The position numbers and the translations under genes were made by a program. DNA of 64,000 nucleotides from Aculops lycopersici (Eukaryota; Arthropoda; Arachnida; Trombidiformes; Eriophyidae), in NCBI GenBank assembly GCA_015350385.1, contig WNKI01000001.1, positions 3,188,895-3,252,894 of the forward strand, written 5' to 3'. Below the pieces are notes generated by a model. The model had not been told where the DNA came from and made no database searches. It saw only the letters and a list, made by a program, of their open reading frames with translations. Positions 22,027-31,537 of this stretch are shown piece by piece (the first letter of the stretch is position 1; each line of letters opens with the position of its first letter).

Positions 22027-23640
22027 TCAATCACTTTTCACTCCCAATAACTCAGCAGCTTTTTTTTGAGCTATGGCAGATTCTAACAAACTAAAGCATC
22101 GGGCATATTCCGACTCCGATTGCGCATGTTTAACGGCAGTCTCGAAGATCTTGATGGCCTCGTCAAACTTACCGCGTTGGTTCTCAATTGAACCCAGAAT
22201 CTCATATGCGAAAATGATTTTTGGATCAATCTTAAGCGCCTCTTGCAACAATATGGCAACCGCATCTGGATCACTTTTCAGATGGAATTGAAGTAGAGCA
22301 CGAGTTACAACAACGTTCGAATCACTAGGATCTTGTTTGGTCAATTCGAGCAAAATTTGATCAGCTTGCTCGAAGTAACTCATATCCGTTAATACCTGGG
22401 CGTGCATCAGTTGGAGATCTTTAGCCTCGGGGTTTTGTTCCACAGCAGTCTTGAACTTTTCCAATAGATCTTGTAGTTTACTGTGTGACACTGAGTCTCT
22501 CGTTGCCAGCTTAAATTCAATATAAAATTTTTGGGCAATGGCTGAGTAAAAGTCTTTCTTTAACTCAATAGCCTTATCTAGATTTGTTACAGCTTCATCT
22601 AGTCTCTCGGACAAGATGTATGTTTGAGCTTTGTGTAGGAATACGTCTGGGTTCTCCGGATCAATCTTTACCGCTCGATCCAGCAACTCGTGGGCCTGGT
22701 CTAGCTCCTCGGTCATAGAAGAGCTTTGGTTTGATGGATCACTTATGATAGCTGCCGCCTTTTTTATGAGTGCATTCGCTTTGATTCTAGGCGAACAAAC
22801 TTCATCTTCGAGGGCAAGCAACTTGTCGAATAACTCTTGGGCAACCTTAACCTCACCTATCAGTGTCTGGCAGGAGCCTCGGATCAATAACGAGATTGGG
22901 TCGTTGTCATTCTCTGGCTTCTCAGCTTCATCCATGATCGGCTGAAGTTGTTCTGCACATGTGAAGGCGACATCAAGGTACTTTTCCTTGATTGGATCAT
23001 AGGTGAAAGCTGAAAAGTAAGACTTAATAGCCTGATTGGAAGGCAATGATGGTTTGTGTGTCTTCATAGCCTCAACTGCTTTCCTCTGACTTGACTCCTT
23101 CACCATGTTTTCCGTTAATGTCATACTACTTGGATTCTGAAATTTCTCCAATAAATTGGCCGAAAATGCATCAACCATAGCTTTGTCATACTGTTCCAAC
23201 TTTTCGTTAGCCTTGGCGCGCCTTATGTAGGCCTTTGTATAGTTGCGTTTGAGATCAATAGCCTTGTCGCAATCTGAGATCACTTTCTCATAGTTGCCCA
23301 GCGCCTCTTGGCAGGCAGCGCGATTCTGGTAGAAGATGGCCATATCATCGTCCTTGACCAATTGTGACTCTAACGTCTGACTGAATTCTATGGCTTTTGT
23401 GTAGTGATCAATAGCTGTCTCGTAGTTTTTCATTGAAAAGTTTTTATTTCCAGTTTGCTTCAATTGTGTAAGATGTTCCAGAGGGCTTAGCTTCTTTACG
23501 GCCTTCTTGTCGCCATCCTTCTTTGTATTTGGGTCTTTGTTGCGTGATACATAGAAATAGTAACATGAGGCGCCTAATAATATTGGAACACCGATATAAA
23601 GGGCAGTCAATGATATATTGGTTCGTTCTGAAGAGGACAT
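22027..23640 (-). CDS. TOMM70: Mitochondrial import receptor subunit TOM70
   Basis: Outer-membrane receptor that takes Hsp70/Hsp90-bound precursors, especially carriers, and passes them to the TOM pore. The 537-residue product starts with a short polar stretch and a membrane anchor (LTALYIGVPILLGASCYYFYV, about residues 11-32), then a basic linker and tandem TPRs. The first three TPRs (from about residue 55: NKNFSMKNYETAIDHYTKAIE, YQNRAACQEALGNYEKVISDC, AYIRRAKANEKLEQYDKAMVD) form the EEVD-binding clamp; a second TPR block fills the C-terminal half. Length is slightly below the ~600 usual. Single exon; converges with the EBP2-like gene, leaving 172 bp between stop codons. Confidence 0.95.
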   Translation of the reverse strand: MSSSERTNISLTALYIGVPILLGASCYYFYVSRNKDPNTKKDGDKKAVKKLSPLEHLTQLKQTGNKNFSMKNYETAIDHYTKAIEFSQTLESQLVKDDDMAIFYQNRAACQEALGNYEKVISDCDKAIDLKRNYTKAYIRRAKANEKLEQYDKAMVDAFSANLLEKFQNPSSMTLTENMVKESSQRKAVEAMKTHKPSLPSNQAIKSYFSAFTYDPIKEKYLDVAFTCAEQLQPIMDEAEKPENDNDPISLLIRGSCQTLIGEVKVAQELFDKLLALEDEVCSPRIKANALIKKAAAIISDPSNQSSSMTEELDQAHELLDRAVKIDPENPDVFLHKAQTYILSERLDEAVTNLDKAIELKKDFYSAIAQKFYIEFKLATRDSVSHSKLQDLLEKFKTAVEQNPEAKDLQLMHAQVLTDMSYFEQADQILLELTKQDPSDSNVVVTRALLQFHLKSDPDAVAILLQEALKIDPKIIFAYEILGSIENQRGKFDEAIKIFETAVKHAQSESEYARCFSLLESAIAQKKAAELLGVKSD

Positions 23641-24632
23641 AATGTTCTCGTTTAGGATAATCTTCTTGCTGGGTTTTCACTAGAATAGATGAAGTGTAAA
23701 TGTAACTCAGGATCAACACCTGGACTATTGTTGGGTTATCTGATCGAGAGGTAACAATAAAATAATTGATATCTGGGTTGCAATTAGATTACAACAAAAA
23801 TTATTCAGTTCAATGTATCACAAAGTCTCCACATTTAGGATTGCGGGCAATGCAACGTGAGGCTGGGGCATCGAGTGGCACACATGCTGTATGGGGAATC
23901 TGATTCGTCACGCTAGACGTGCCGCGAGGAAAGTCAGTCACCACGAGACAGGAGCGAATGAGAGAAAGCCGGTCAAGTTCATGTCGTGCTGCCAACGCCC
24001 AGCAAATTTGCATGCTTTACCTCATACTAATTAGCCATAACTTATTTGCTTTCTGTAGAAAGCACTATGATGGGTACAATGTGGCAAGCTTATCAATCCA
24101 CGAGCATCAAGGTGTGCATAAATTAATCTTACTCGTCGTTTTTCTGTCCTTTCCATGCAAGATTCTTCAATTGGTTCTTTGCATCATATTCTCAGTTTTC
24201 GTCATCCATCAAGTCAATTTTCATTGCATGTCTAACATAATCAAAGAATTTTTACTAGAATTTTAATGAGTTAATATTCCATACTGCCTCGAACGAGAAA
24301 TTGGTTGCTTTACCTCCAATAAGATTTCCATACTGTTCATAACTAGAGTTTTCGAGTATGGCCAGGGCATATAGCGGCAACCGTATAACGCTTGACACCG
24401 CAATCGATCATGTAATTGGACATGTTGAAATGAGATCTTGTGAGAAGTATCTTTCCGATCAACGTAAGACCTGCTTGCAACCTGTTTAACTTCATGTATG
24501 CAACGACGTAGATCCTGACCACAATTACATATCTGGACTTCCTGTGGTCGACTCGACAATAATTTACTCGAGCGATATGCAAGTAACAAACTCTTTTATT
24601 CAAATCAAATAGTAATGAAATTCCAGGAGATT
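23641..24632. other. Interval between TOM70 start and NitFhit stop, possible cysteine-rich minus-strand exons
   Basis: The first ~170 bp is the presumed TOM70 promoter. Two minus-strand pieces look protein-like. One is at 24482-24541 (QICNCGQDLRRCIHEVKQ). The other is at 23813-23908, after an acceptor-like CGTCTAG, with three cysteines and ending CGDFVIH then stop. No first exon or start can be placed because NitFhit lies just upstream on the same strand. Unproven. Confidence 0.3.
24595..24600 (-). terminator. AATAAA polyadenylation signal, NitFhit
   Basis: TTTATT on the plus strand, 32 nt after the NitFhit stop codon, giving a very short 3' UTR. Confidence 0.7.
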
Positions 24633-26138
24633 TTACATAGCCTCGTGTAATCTCTTGGCAATGACAGCCATCTCTTCTTGGCTTAGCTTTCTGTATTCCT
24701 TCTTGAACTCGGCCTTGTCATGTCTCTGAAGCTCACGATATATTTTGTCAATATTGCCACCGAAGTCGGTTGGTTTTCGAGGCAAGAGGTGCACATGAAC
24801 ATGGAAGACTGATTGACCAGCATCTACTCCATCTTGTATAGTGATAGTTGTCGATTCTGTCTCATAGATCTGTTCAAGTTTTTTTTCAACTTTGTGAACT
24901 AAGAGCATCAAATCTGTTACCTCAGCTCTTGAAAGATCTCTAAACTTCTTGCAAACTCGCAATGGCGATACCAAGACGTGACCGTGTAAAACTGGCCTGT
25001 GGTTTACGAATGCATAAGAATATCTGGTTCTGTAGAAGACTTGACTAGGTGGTATGTTGAAATCTTGGAAGAAGTACTCCTGATTCTCGATTGGGTATTT
25101 ATCAACAGCCGGCTCAATGTCGGCATAAATATCATTTCTTCTGTCCGACCATATTGGCAACTTGGATCGTGATGTTTGTAGGAACTTTTTGTCCACCAAA
25201 CCCACAGCGAAACCAACCCCTTCACTGCATTCGGCAATCTTAGTGCCCCAAGGATCGACAATCATAGCATGCCCATAAGAAGCTCTCTTGGGGTTGTGAA
25301 CTCCAACTTGGGCGGCGGCTACGACATAGCATTGATTCTCTATGGCTCTAGATCTGATCAATGTTTCCCAATGGTAGGTGCCAGTTGGAACAGTGAAAGA
25401 TGAAGGGTAGGTAAGAATATCTGCACCTGCTTTCGCATAAGCTATCGCCATCTCTCCGAATCTCAAGTCATAACAAATACCAAGTCCAATCTTGCCCACG
25501 GGTGTCTCAACAGGTTCTGGTAATCTGTCACCGGCTGTATAGGATTCTGACTCAATCAAACGAGTGACATTTGGTATTTCTAAGTTGAACAGATGGACCT
25601 TATGGTATATCGATTGTATTTCACCCTGGTCGTCGATGACAATGTGAGCGTTAAGAATCTTCTTGGTCTCAGGGTCCGGGTTCTTCTGATGCATGCCACC
25701 TAGGGAAAGCCACACTTTGAGGCTTCTGGCTAAATCACGATATTTACTCACAGTCGGGCCATCTAGTGGTTCAGCAGCATCTATGGCCTCCTGTTTTGTG
25801 GCACCAATAAAATCGAAACATTCCGGCAAGAATATCATCTTGGATCCAACAACTGCAGCTTGTCTGATCAGGTCCTCGGCTGAGCTAAAGTTTTTCTCCT
25901 TGTCATTGTTACAATTCATCTGACACACAGCGACCAACTTCTTTTCTTGCTCCATGATAGCAGATGAACTCAGAATCCTACTAGAAATGAATCCTAATTT
26001 ATTGCACTTTGGAGATAACGAGTGTTTGTTGGTTATAAAACTCCTTTTTGACGTATAGACTTGCCTGGTCTGATCTGGTCTCGAGACTAAGTGTGACGCA
26101 CCGAAGCGCTTAAAACCCGTCAACACTTTTCGAAACAT
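24633..26138 (-). CDS. NitFhit: NitFhit: nitrilase-like / fragile histidine triad fusion
   Basis: A fusion of a Nit1-type amidase (deaminated glutathione amidase in the separate family member) and Fhit, a diadenosine polyphosphate hydrolase. The start is the ATG at 26138, giving 501 residues; the ATG at residue 62 (MEQEKKLVAV) would start a cytosolic form. The first ~60 residues are Arg/Lys/Ser-rich without acidic residues, fitting a mitochondrial presequence. The nitrilase triad is visible in PECFDF (Glu), YHKVHLF (Lys) and GICYDLRFGE (Cys). The Fhit part has the HVHVHLLPRK histidine triad and the usual PVLHGHVLV strand. Fused genes are known in flies and nematodes, while vertebrates have separate genes. 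Single exon. Confidence 0.96.
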   Translation of the reverse strand: MFRKVLTGFKRFGASHLVSRPDQTRQVYTSKRSFITNKHSLSPKCNKLGFISSRILSSSAIMEQEKKLVAVCQMNCNNDKEKNFSSAEDLIRQAAVVGSKMIFLPECFDFIGATKQEAIDAAEPLDGPTVSKYRDLARSLKVWLSLGGMHQKNPDPETKKILNAHIVIDDQGEIQSIYHKVHLFNLEIPNVTRLIESESYTAGDRLPEPVETPVGKIGLGICYDLRFGEMAIAYAKAGADILTYPSSFTVPTGTYHWETLIRSRAIENQCYVVAAAQVGVHNPKRASYGHAMIVDPWGTKIAECSEGVGFAVGLVDKKFLQTSRSKLPIWSDRRNDIYADIEPAVDKYPIENQEYFFQDFNIPPSQVFYRTRYSYAFVNHRPVLHGHVLVSPLRVCKKFRDLSRAEVTDLMLLVHKVEKKLEQIYETESTTITIQDGVDAGQSVFHVHVHLLPRKPTDFGGNIDKIYRELQRHDKAEFKKEYRKLSQEEMAVIAKRLHEAM

Positions 26139-26779
26139 CAATAACTCTTTGGCTATTGGTCATTGGATTTAATGGGTAAGATTCAATTGAACTATAATGT
26201 AATATTATTTAAGCTCAGCATTGTAATGGGCATCTGCGAATGGAAAAGAGTAAGTGGAGGTGCGCGCTCAATTTGTAGATTATTTAGCCAAAACAACACA
26301 TGCACGTGGCAATCTGACGGGAGCAATAGAAACTCGAATCTAGATCAAGTTATGAACATTAAGATATGGACAAATCTGAGTTTGTATTCGAATAAGCATG
26401 AATCATTTGAGCATTTTATATGGGAACTTTTATTTTAATGATGATTCATTAATAATGTTGCTTTGGTATAGCGACATAGGGACATTTTAGGCTACAAATA
26501 AGCAATAAGATGTAGATGTTTTTGTTGTGGTATTTGTTGTTATACAGTTTTGTTAGTCTACTATTGATAAAGCAACCAATCCATTGGCTGGACGGGCGAG
26601 ATTCCATGGCAGATTATAAAGTTCGGAGTTTCTAGAGGGCGTGGCCCTTGAGTTCCTCCCGGTGGTGAGATTCTTACTCTTGTTGATTGTAATTGTTATT
26701 ATTGACAATTCAATAAGCTACTGAACTACATCCGCCGCGTTGGTTGAGCCACCATGATGCCTCCTTCTTTCTCTAAACT

Positions 26780-26953
26780 CTAGTTACCCGTATAAACACG
26801 ATTTTTAGTCTTTTGGAACAACTCAACGAATTTTTGCCAGAGATCTGGAATTCCGTGGATTTGGTAGGTGTCAGTTAGCCAGACAGCTAGCATAAAGCCA
26901 GCCAAGAGGCAGACCAAGATGAGGAAGGTAATTTGACAACATTCGGCCATCAT
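26780..26953 (-). CDS. Possible 57-residue single-pass membrane microprotein
   Basis: The ATG at 26953 (followed by a second ATG) opens 57 codons to TAG. The product begins MMAECCQ, then has one 20-residue hydrophobic helix (residues 8-26, ITFLILVCLLAGFMLAVWL), then a polar tail with DLWQKFVELFQKTKN, a likely amphipathic helix. Codons mix C- and G-ending forms as in neighbouring genes. A minus-strand AATAAA-type signal is seen near 26426. It sits alone between NitFhit and the Pelle-like kinase. The size and layout recall SERCA-regulin or small respiratory-subunit proteins, but I recognise no family. Confidence 0.4.
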   Translation of the reverse strand: MMAECCQITFLILVCLLAGFMLAVWLTDTYQIHGIPDLWQKFVELFQKTKNRVYTGN

Positions 26954-28675
26954 GATTGAGCTTATGGTTAGTTGATTTTGATTAATGTTATTTGATATGA
27001 AATAATAATGATTGGTTGAGCAATGAGCGAGCAGTTGACGTCTTGAGATTCGTAGAAAGTTTTGTTAGTTGACGTATTTCAGTCTGAGTTAAAATATGCT
27101 ACCTGTTGATGATTGTTAACAAGTCTGCTACACTTTGCGAGGCGTGTATTTGGCAGTAATTAAACAAAACCAGTTAATGACTCTCCCTTTTTGCCTGTAC
27201 ATGTATTGTAGTAATCTAGTGGTAGTAGGACTAGTGGTGTTCGTGATAGCGGTGGCGATGTCGGCGGTAGTTTTAGTATCAAGTAGTGGCCTTGGCTAGT
27301 AGTGAGTGCGCAAATGCGACGGTATTCGTAACAGAACACGATACTGTACAGTGCCAAGTCTGAGCAAACAAACTGTAGAATTCGCCCGCTTCGCTTCTGT
27401 GTGTTGCGGTCGGGCCGCCTGGCGCGGGACAATTCGGGTGGGGTGAAATTCGAAGCTCAAAGTTGAAGTTGAGGGCAGCATAGCGCAGGAGAAACACACA
27501 GAGAAGCAAGCAAATTTCTTCTCATTCGCAATCCGGTTAAAAATTCTACTCCCCCCTTCGAGTTGTTGTTGTTGTTGTTCGCTGTGCTACGCTGCGTTAT
27601 GCTGCCTCCGCTATGGTCAACTTTTGGCTCCACCAGTTGCGCGCCTTCTGCTTTGCTAATTTTGTCGCTGTGCCGCGTTCACGGAAAGTTGTTGCAAGTT
27701 GCAACAAGAAGAGGAAAAGCAACACAACACAACCAACTTGAAAGCTCCTGTTGCGGCGACAACAGCGACGGTTGTGTGCGCGTTGGCCCAAAGCAAAGCG
27801 CTGGACAGTTCAAAGCTTTAGTTGCTAGCTGCTACCGAGTTGGAGGAACACCCAAATCCTGCTTTCAACGCTCGGCGTCCGCGGCGCTGCTGTACGTTTG
27901 GCCGCCGCTTTCGCAACCTCTGGCGCCTCACCGAATTTTGGAGCCACTGCAACATTTTTTCTCTCCCTGCAGGCGATGAAAAACGGAGAGGGAAAAATTG
28001 GCGATGCACACGAAATTGCTAGGTGCGAGCAAGACTTTGGGTGATCTTCTGTAAGAGAGTGCCGCCCCCACGAGCGAACCATTGAACTGCCCCTTGGCAC
28101 TGGCCATTTGTCGCCTCCTCTTTCCCCCTCCCTCTTCCCTTCTCTTCTCTGATGAATAGAAATAGAAGCAACAGCGAGATTTAGGGGCTCTCGCTCTTTC
28201 AGTCTGGCGGCGGTCGGTCCAATTGGCTGGCCCACCGAACGCAAGTGTGCGAGACTCGACAGCCGCCAATGATGTTGCCGAAGTCGCCAACTTGGGAACT
28301 TCGCGAGATGGAACCAGCGAGGCGCGAGTTTGCGCACTCAACTCGCTGGTCTAATGATTGCGGTTGCTTGTTGCTGGGATTGGGGCTGGAGAGGGGAAAG
28401 GCAGGGCCTCAAAGGGGGAAAAATGACATTGCGACCGATGGCGTCAACTGTTCGATTTGATTCGTGAGTCTGTTACGGGCGAGAAAAGATAGGGATCGTC
28501 GTACAAACTCGAGGCACGAGAATCAACATTAAGAAGCTCGGTGAAATTTACTCTCACTTTTGGCTAGATGACTTATGCATCGATCGACAACTTAAATACA
28601 CTCATCTCAATTCAGCAAGACCCCACTCACTTTTGTCCAAATTCATGTCGACAACTTTGGTTTCGGCTCAAGCAC
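26954..28675. other. Non-coding 1.7 kb between microprotein and Pelle-like gene
   Basis: The stretch 27400-28450 is GC-richer and open in several frames on both strands, but the products are Arg/Cys/Leu low-complexity and mutually overlapping, so none is supported. It may contain promoter sequence for the microprotein or 3' sequence of the Pelle-like gene. The plus-strand gap 26139-26779 shows nothing beyond a TTTATT near 26426. Confidence 0.4.
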
Positions 28676-30277
28676 TTACGCAACAAGCGACTCAAGTTGA
28701 GGCAACAAACTTGTCAGCTCGGGTCGGTCCTTTTTTCTCGTTTCGGTGGCACGAAGTGAGATCTCAAATAAACTCTTAGCATAATTAAAGGCCTTCGAAT
28801 TGGCCGCTGTCCATTCATGGCCAGCTCGCTTGTCGAGGATTTCGCGCAGGAAAGAGTCGCGAAGTTCGGTGAGAGTTATCGGCTCCGTTTCCTTGCTCGA
28901 CAAAAGCATTTCCTCGTGCTCGTCATCAATGTCAGACAGGCGGCCTGTTATGTAGGTGAACAAGTCCTCGCTTGAATCCTCCTGGAACGGTCGCAAACCC
29001 GTTAGCAATTCCATCAAGACAATTCCAAAGCTGAAAGTGTCGAATTTTATCGAGATGTCGCCTCGAAAAGCTTCAGGTGGCATATAGACGCTAGTACCTA
29101 TGATATTCTGCGAGAATTGAGTGTTTGTTGATACCAGTTGTCTTATTAGAGTGAAGTCGCCAATTTTGGGCTCGCAATTGGAGTTGATAAATATATTGGC
29201 ACTTTTGATATCGCGGTGAATTATGGGACCCTTGGGGTATGTGTGCAGGTATGAAATGCCGCGAGCAATCTTTTGAGCTATTGAAAAGCGTTGTTGCCAA
29301 GTAATGAATTTATTTTCACCTGTTGCTGCGCTTGCTATCACATTCTCAGTAACAATAACCTTCAGCCCGGAACTTAGACAGTCGAGCAGAGATCCATTCT
29401 CCACGTATTCGTAGACTAGACAAATGTAGTGAGGTAATTTGTCGTTTGTTTGTGTCTCATTTGATCCCAAAGACACTCCCAGAATCTCTAGAATATTCTC
29501 ATGTTCAATCTTCAAGGTGAGATCTATTTCGTTGACAAGGTAAGTGATATTACACTCAGATTTCAGCAATTTCGCAGCTACAATCCTGGCCTCATCCTGG
29601 CCAACCTGCTTGGCTTTGGCTCTAAACACTGAACTAAACCTGCCTTCGCCAACTTTGGAGCCAGAATTTATTTTGCGATCGTAGGGTTTGTGACAAAAAC
29701 CATTTGTCGACTCGTAGATTGATTGAAATGAAAATCTTGGGCACTCGAGAGGTTGCAAACCTTCAGTTACTTTCTTGGTGTCTTCGAAATAGTATGTATC
29801 TCCAATGTCAAATCCATCAACAAAACTCTGATTCCTGAGAGGCCTAGGTGGAATTTGGGACGGCGGCGAAGGTGGTGGTGGTGCCACTGCATTTCTTACA
29901 GAGTCACTTAAATTTAGACCCAACATGGCTTCTCGAACATACTCCTCAGCTCTTACAAGTCTACAAACACGCAAATAGTGAAGTAGATTCCCAATCGTTG
30001 GCCTGCGTCTACCTGTAATTGACCAGCAGTTGAGGAGGGCTAAAGTTGGTGATTTCTCACAATTAACTTGGTGCTTGATTAAATTAATGGCTTCGGGTGA
30101 TAATCTTAGAGGCCGAGGTCCTCTAAACTGCGGGCCTTGTGGCTTTTCTAACTCCTCAATGAGCTTCTTGTAATCATTTGAGGTATCGATGATATTTGAA
30201 AGTCTAGTTAGCTGCGAAACTTCCACTTTACGCAATTCTTTGTTAAGTAATTTAGTCATTAGACTGGAATCTTCCAT
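28676..30277 (-). CDS. pll: Pelle/IRAK-like kinase with DFT in place of DFG
   Basis: A 533-residue protein of the Pelle/IRAK type, which relays Toll signals from MyD88/Tube to NF-kB. Residues 1-125 are helical and fit a death domain (ITGRRRPTIGNLLHYLRVCRLVRAEEYV). A Pro-rich linker follows (APPPPSPPSQIPPRP), then the kinase from about 195. Visible: glycine loop VGEGRFSSVFRA (about 209-220), VAAK lysine (236), HRDIKSANIFI (354-364), GDFTLIR (373-379), activation segment ending MPPEAF and RPELTSLL near the C-terminus. The glycine of DFG is a threonine, encoded at 29150-29152, although Asp374, the HRD aspartate and the catalytic lysine are present. The TAA stop sits in donor-like TTGC/GTAAGT. 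Single exon; divergent from the secreted-protein gene. Confidence 0.88.
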   Translation of the reverse strand: MEDSSLMTKLLNKELRKVEVSQLTRLSNIIDTSNDYKKLIEELEKPQGPQFRGPRPLRLSPEAINLIKHQVNCEKSPTLALLNCWSITGRRRPTIGNLLHYLRVCRLVRAEEYVREAMLGLNLSDSVRNAVAPPPPSPPSQIPPRPLRNQSFVDGFDIGDTYYFEDTKKVTEGLQPLECPRFSFQSIYESTNGFCHKPYDRKINSGSKVGEGRFSSVFRAKAKQVGQDEARIVAAKLLKSECNITYLVNEIDLTLKIEHENILEILGVSLGSNETQTNDKLPHYICLVYEYVENGSLLDCLSSGLKVIVTENVIASAATGENKFITWQQRFSIAQKIARGISYLHTYPKGPIIHRDIKSANIFINSNCEPKIGDFTLIRQLVSTNTQFSQNIIGTSVYMPPEAFRGDISIKFDTFSFGIVLMELLTGLRPFQEDSSEDLFTYITGRLSDIDDEHEEMLLSSKETEPITLTELRDSFLREILDKRAGHEWTAANSKAFNYAKSLFEISLRATETRKKDRPELTSLLPQLESLVA

Positions 30278-30702
30278 TTTGCCTTCGTAAAGATAAGAAT
30301 GAGCTTTATTTTTCTGAGATCTCGATCTTTAGAACAAAAAAGACTTCGAAGTTCGAACTCGAAATTCGCCAACAGGTGAGTAATAATGTTGCACAAAAAA
30401 ACTGCTCGTTGCCTTGTTGCATTGCTCCAAGATCAGAATCGTACAACGCAAGATCTTTGTCATGAAATTGAGATCGTACACGTTGTTGGTTGATCATCCT
30501 GCTTAAGTACTAGCAAGTTAATCAAATCGAGGATGTCCTAGTTGGACGAGTATTGAAGCCACATTTGAATAAACCAACTCGCAAATCTGCTGACTGTGAT
30601 ACTTTGATGACTAACAACAGATTCAGAAGAGGCACCGATCAAGCTCCTTGTTTGTTGTCTCTTTGCAAAAGAATGCATCCAAATTTAATATCTCAATTAG
30701 AT
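30278..30702. promoter_or_regulatory. Shared divergent promoter interval
   Basis: About 425 bp between the start of the minus-strand Pelle-like gene and the plus-strand secreted-protein gene. It contains one CAACAGGTG at 30370-30378. No TATA box is evident. An open frame continues upstream of the secreted protein's ATG to 30553, but would put 50 residues before the signal peptide. Confidence 0.45.
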
Positions 30703-31500
30703 ATGGCCAATTTATTCAAATTTGTTACAATAATCTCATTTGTAATCCTATCTTTAGGTTATCCAGGTGAGTATTAAAAGCTATGCGCCTTTATCTTCCA
30801 GACTAGAGTCGACGAAAGCCGTCATAACTAACATTAGCAATTTAACAGTATCAAGCCAAAGGTTTAGCACAGAAAGGACGATATGTAAACTATTGGAGGA
30901 TAGACTTGTTGCTTCTACTGCTTGGTCAGAGTATCCGATCGTCTACGAGCCGATCCAAAGAGGCCGCTTAACAATCTGGTCTGGTACTAATACCTTGCCG
31001 ACCAGTGAGTTTGAATGCTACACGCCCAGAAATGCTTCCGGTACAATAATCCTAAGCTTCGCGAGTTTTGCCAACAAGTTAGAATGGACATATTTCGGTA
31101 AGTACTACACCTAAATGATTATTTTAGAAAACAAAGATTCTCATAACTAACCTGAAATCAAATTTCAGACATGAACAAGGGCTATACTCATCACGGATTC
31201 AGCGTTAACCACCAAGACAATGTTAAATTTAAGGTCACATTCCAGGACAACCAGAAGGACTCTTATGTAGATTGTAACTACATTCAAGGCATCGAAAAGA
31301 TTGAATTAAATGAGAAGAAGCCGCGAATTCATACACAATGTAGTGATTGTGGTAGAGCAGTTATTGCCAACATTCACCCGCAACTCGAGGAGCTATTTAG
31401 AACTGGGCTCATAGACCAGATCAAAGAGAATCTCAATTGGATTTTGATTCAACTGGTGTCAAATCAACACTTTAGCAGCCCAATTCCATTTAGTATGTAA
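30703..31500 (+). CDS. Three-exon secreted protein of unrecognised family
   Basis: Joined from exons 30703-30766, 30849-31097 and 31169-31500, giving 214 residues. Both introns are canonical GT-AG (82 bp: GTGAGT...TTTAACAG; 71 bp: GTAAGT...AAATTTCAG) and both are phase 1, so the frame is kept. The N-terminus is a signal peptide (MANLFKFVTIISFVILSLG) with cleavage expected near residue 20-24. The mature part has five cysteines (TICKL, FECYT, VDCNY, CSDC), one N-glycosylation site (NASG) and an amphipathic C-terminal helix (LEELFRTGLIDQIKENLNWIL). I recognise no domain. Tail-to-tail with DNAJC21, with only 37 bp between stop codons. AATAAA is at 31527. Confidence 0.75.
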
Positions 31501-31526
31501 GTAGTCTTGGATACGTTTGTTCTCTG

Positions 31527-31532
31527 AATAAA
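31527..31532 (+). terminator. AATAAA polyadenylation signal, secreted-protein gene
   Basis: Lies 26 nt after the stop codon. Cleavage would fall inside the DNAJC21 coding end on the other strand. Confidence 0.7.
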
Positions 31533-31537
31533 CTTTG

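Noticed and set aside
27825..28341. Overlapping minus-strand open frames of 137-170 codons
   Set aside because: Arg/Ala-rich, in several frames at once and on both strands, as expected from GC-rich non-coding DNA. No motif recognised.
30553..30702. Fifty-residue N-terminal extension of the secreted protein
   Set aside because: It would bury the signal peptide. The ATG at 30703 gives a standard signal sequence.
30767..30801. Alternative 35-bp first intron in the secreted-protein gene
   Set aside because: Using the TCTTCCAG acceptor brings a stop codon into frame at once. The acceptor at 30848 keeps the frame.
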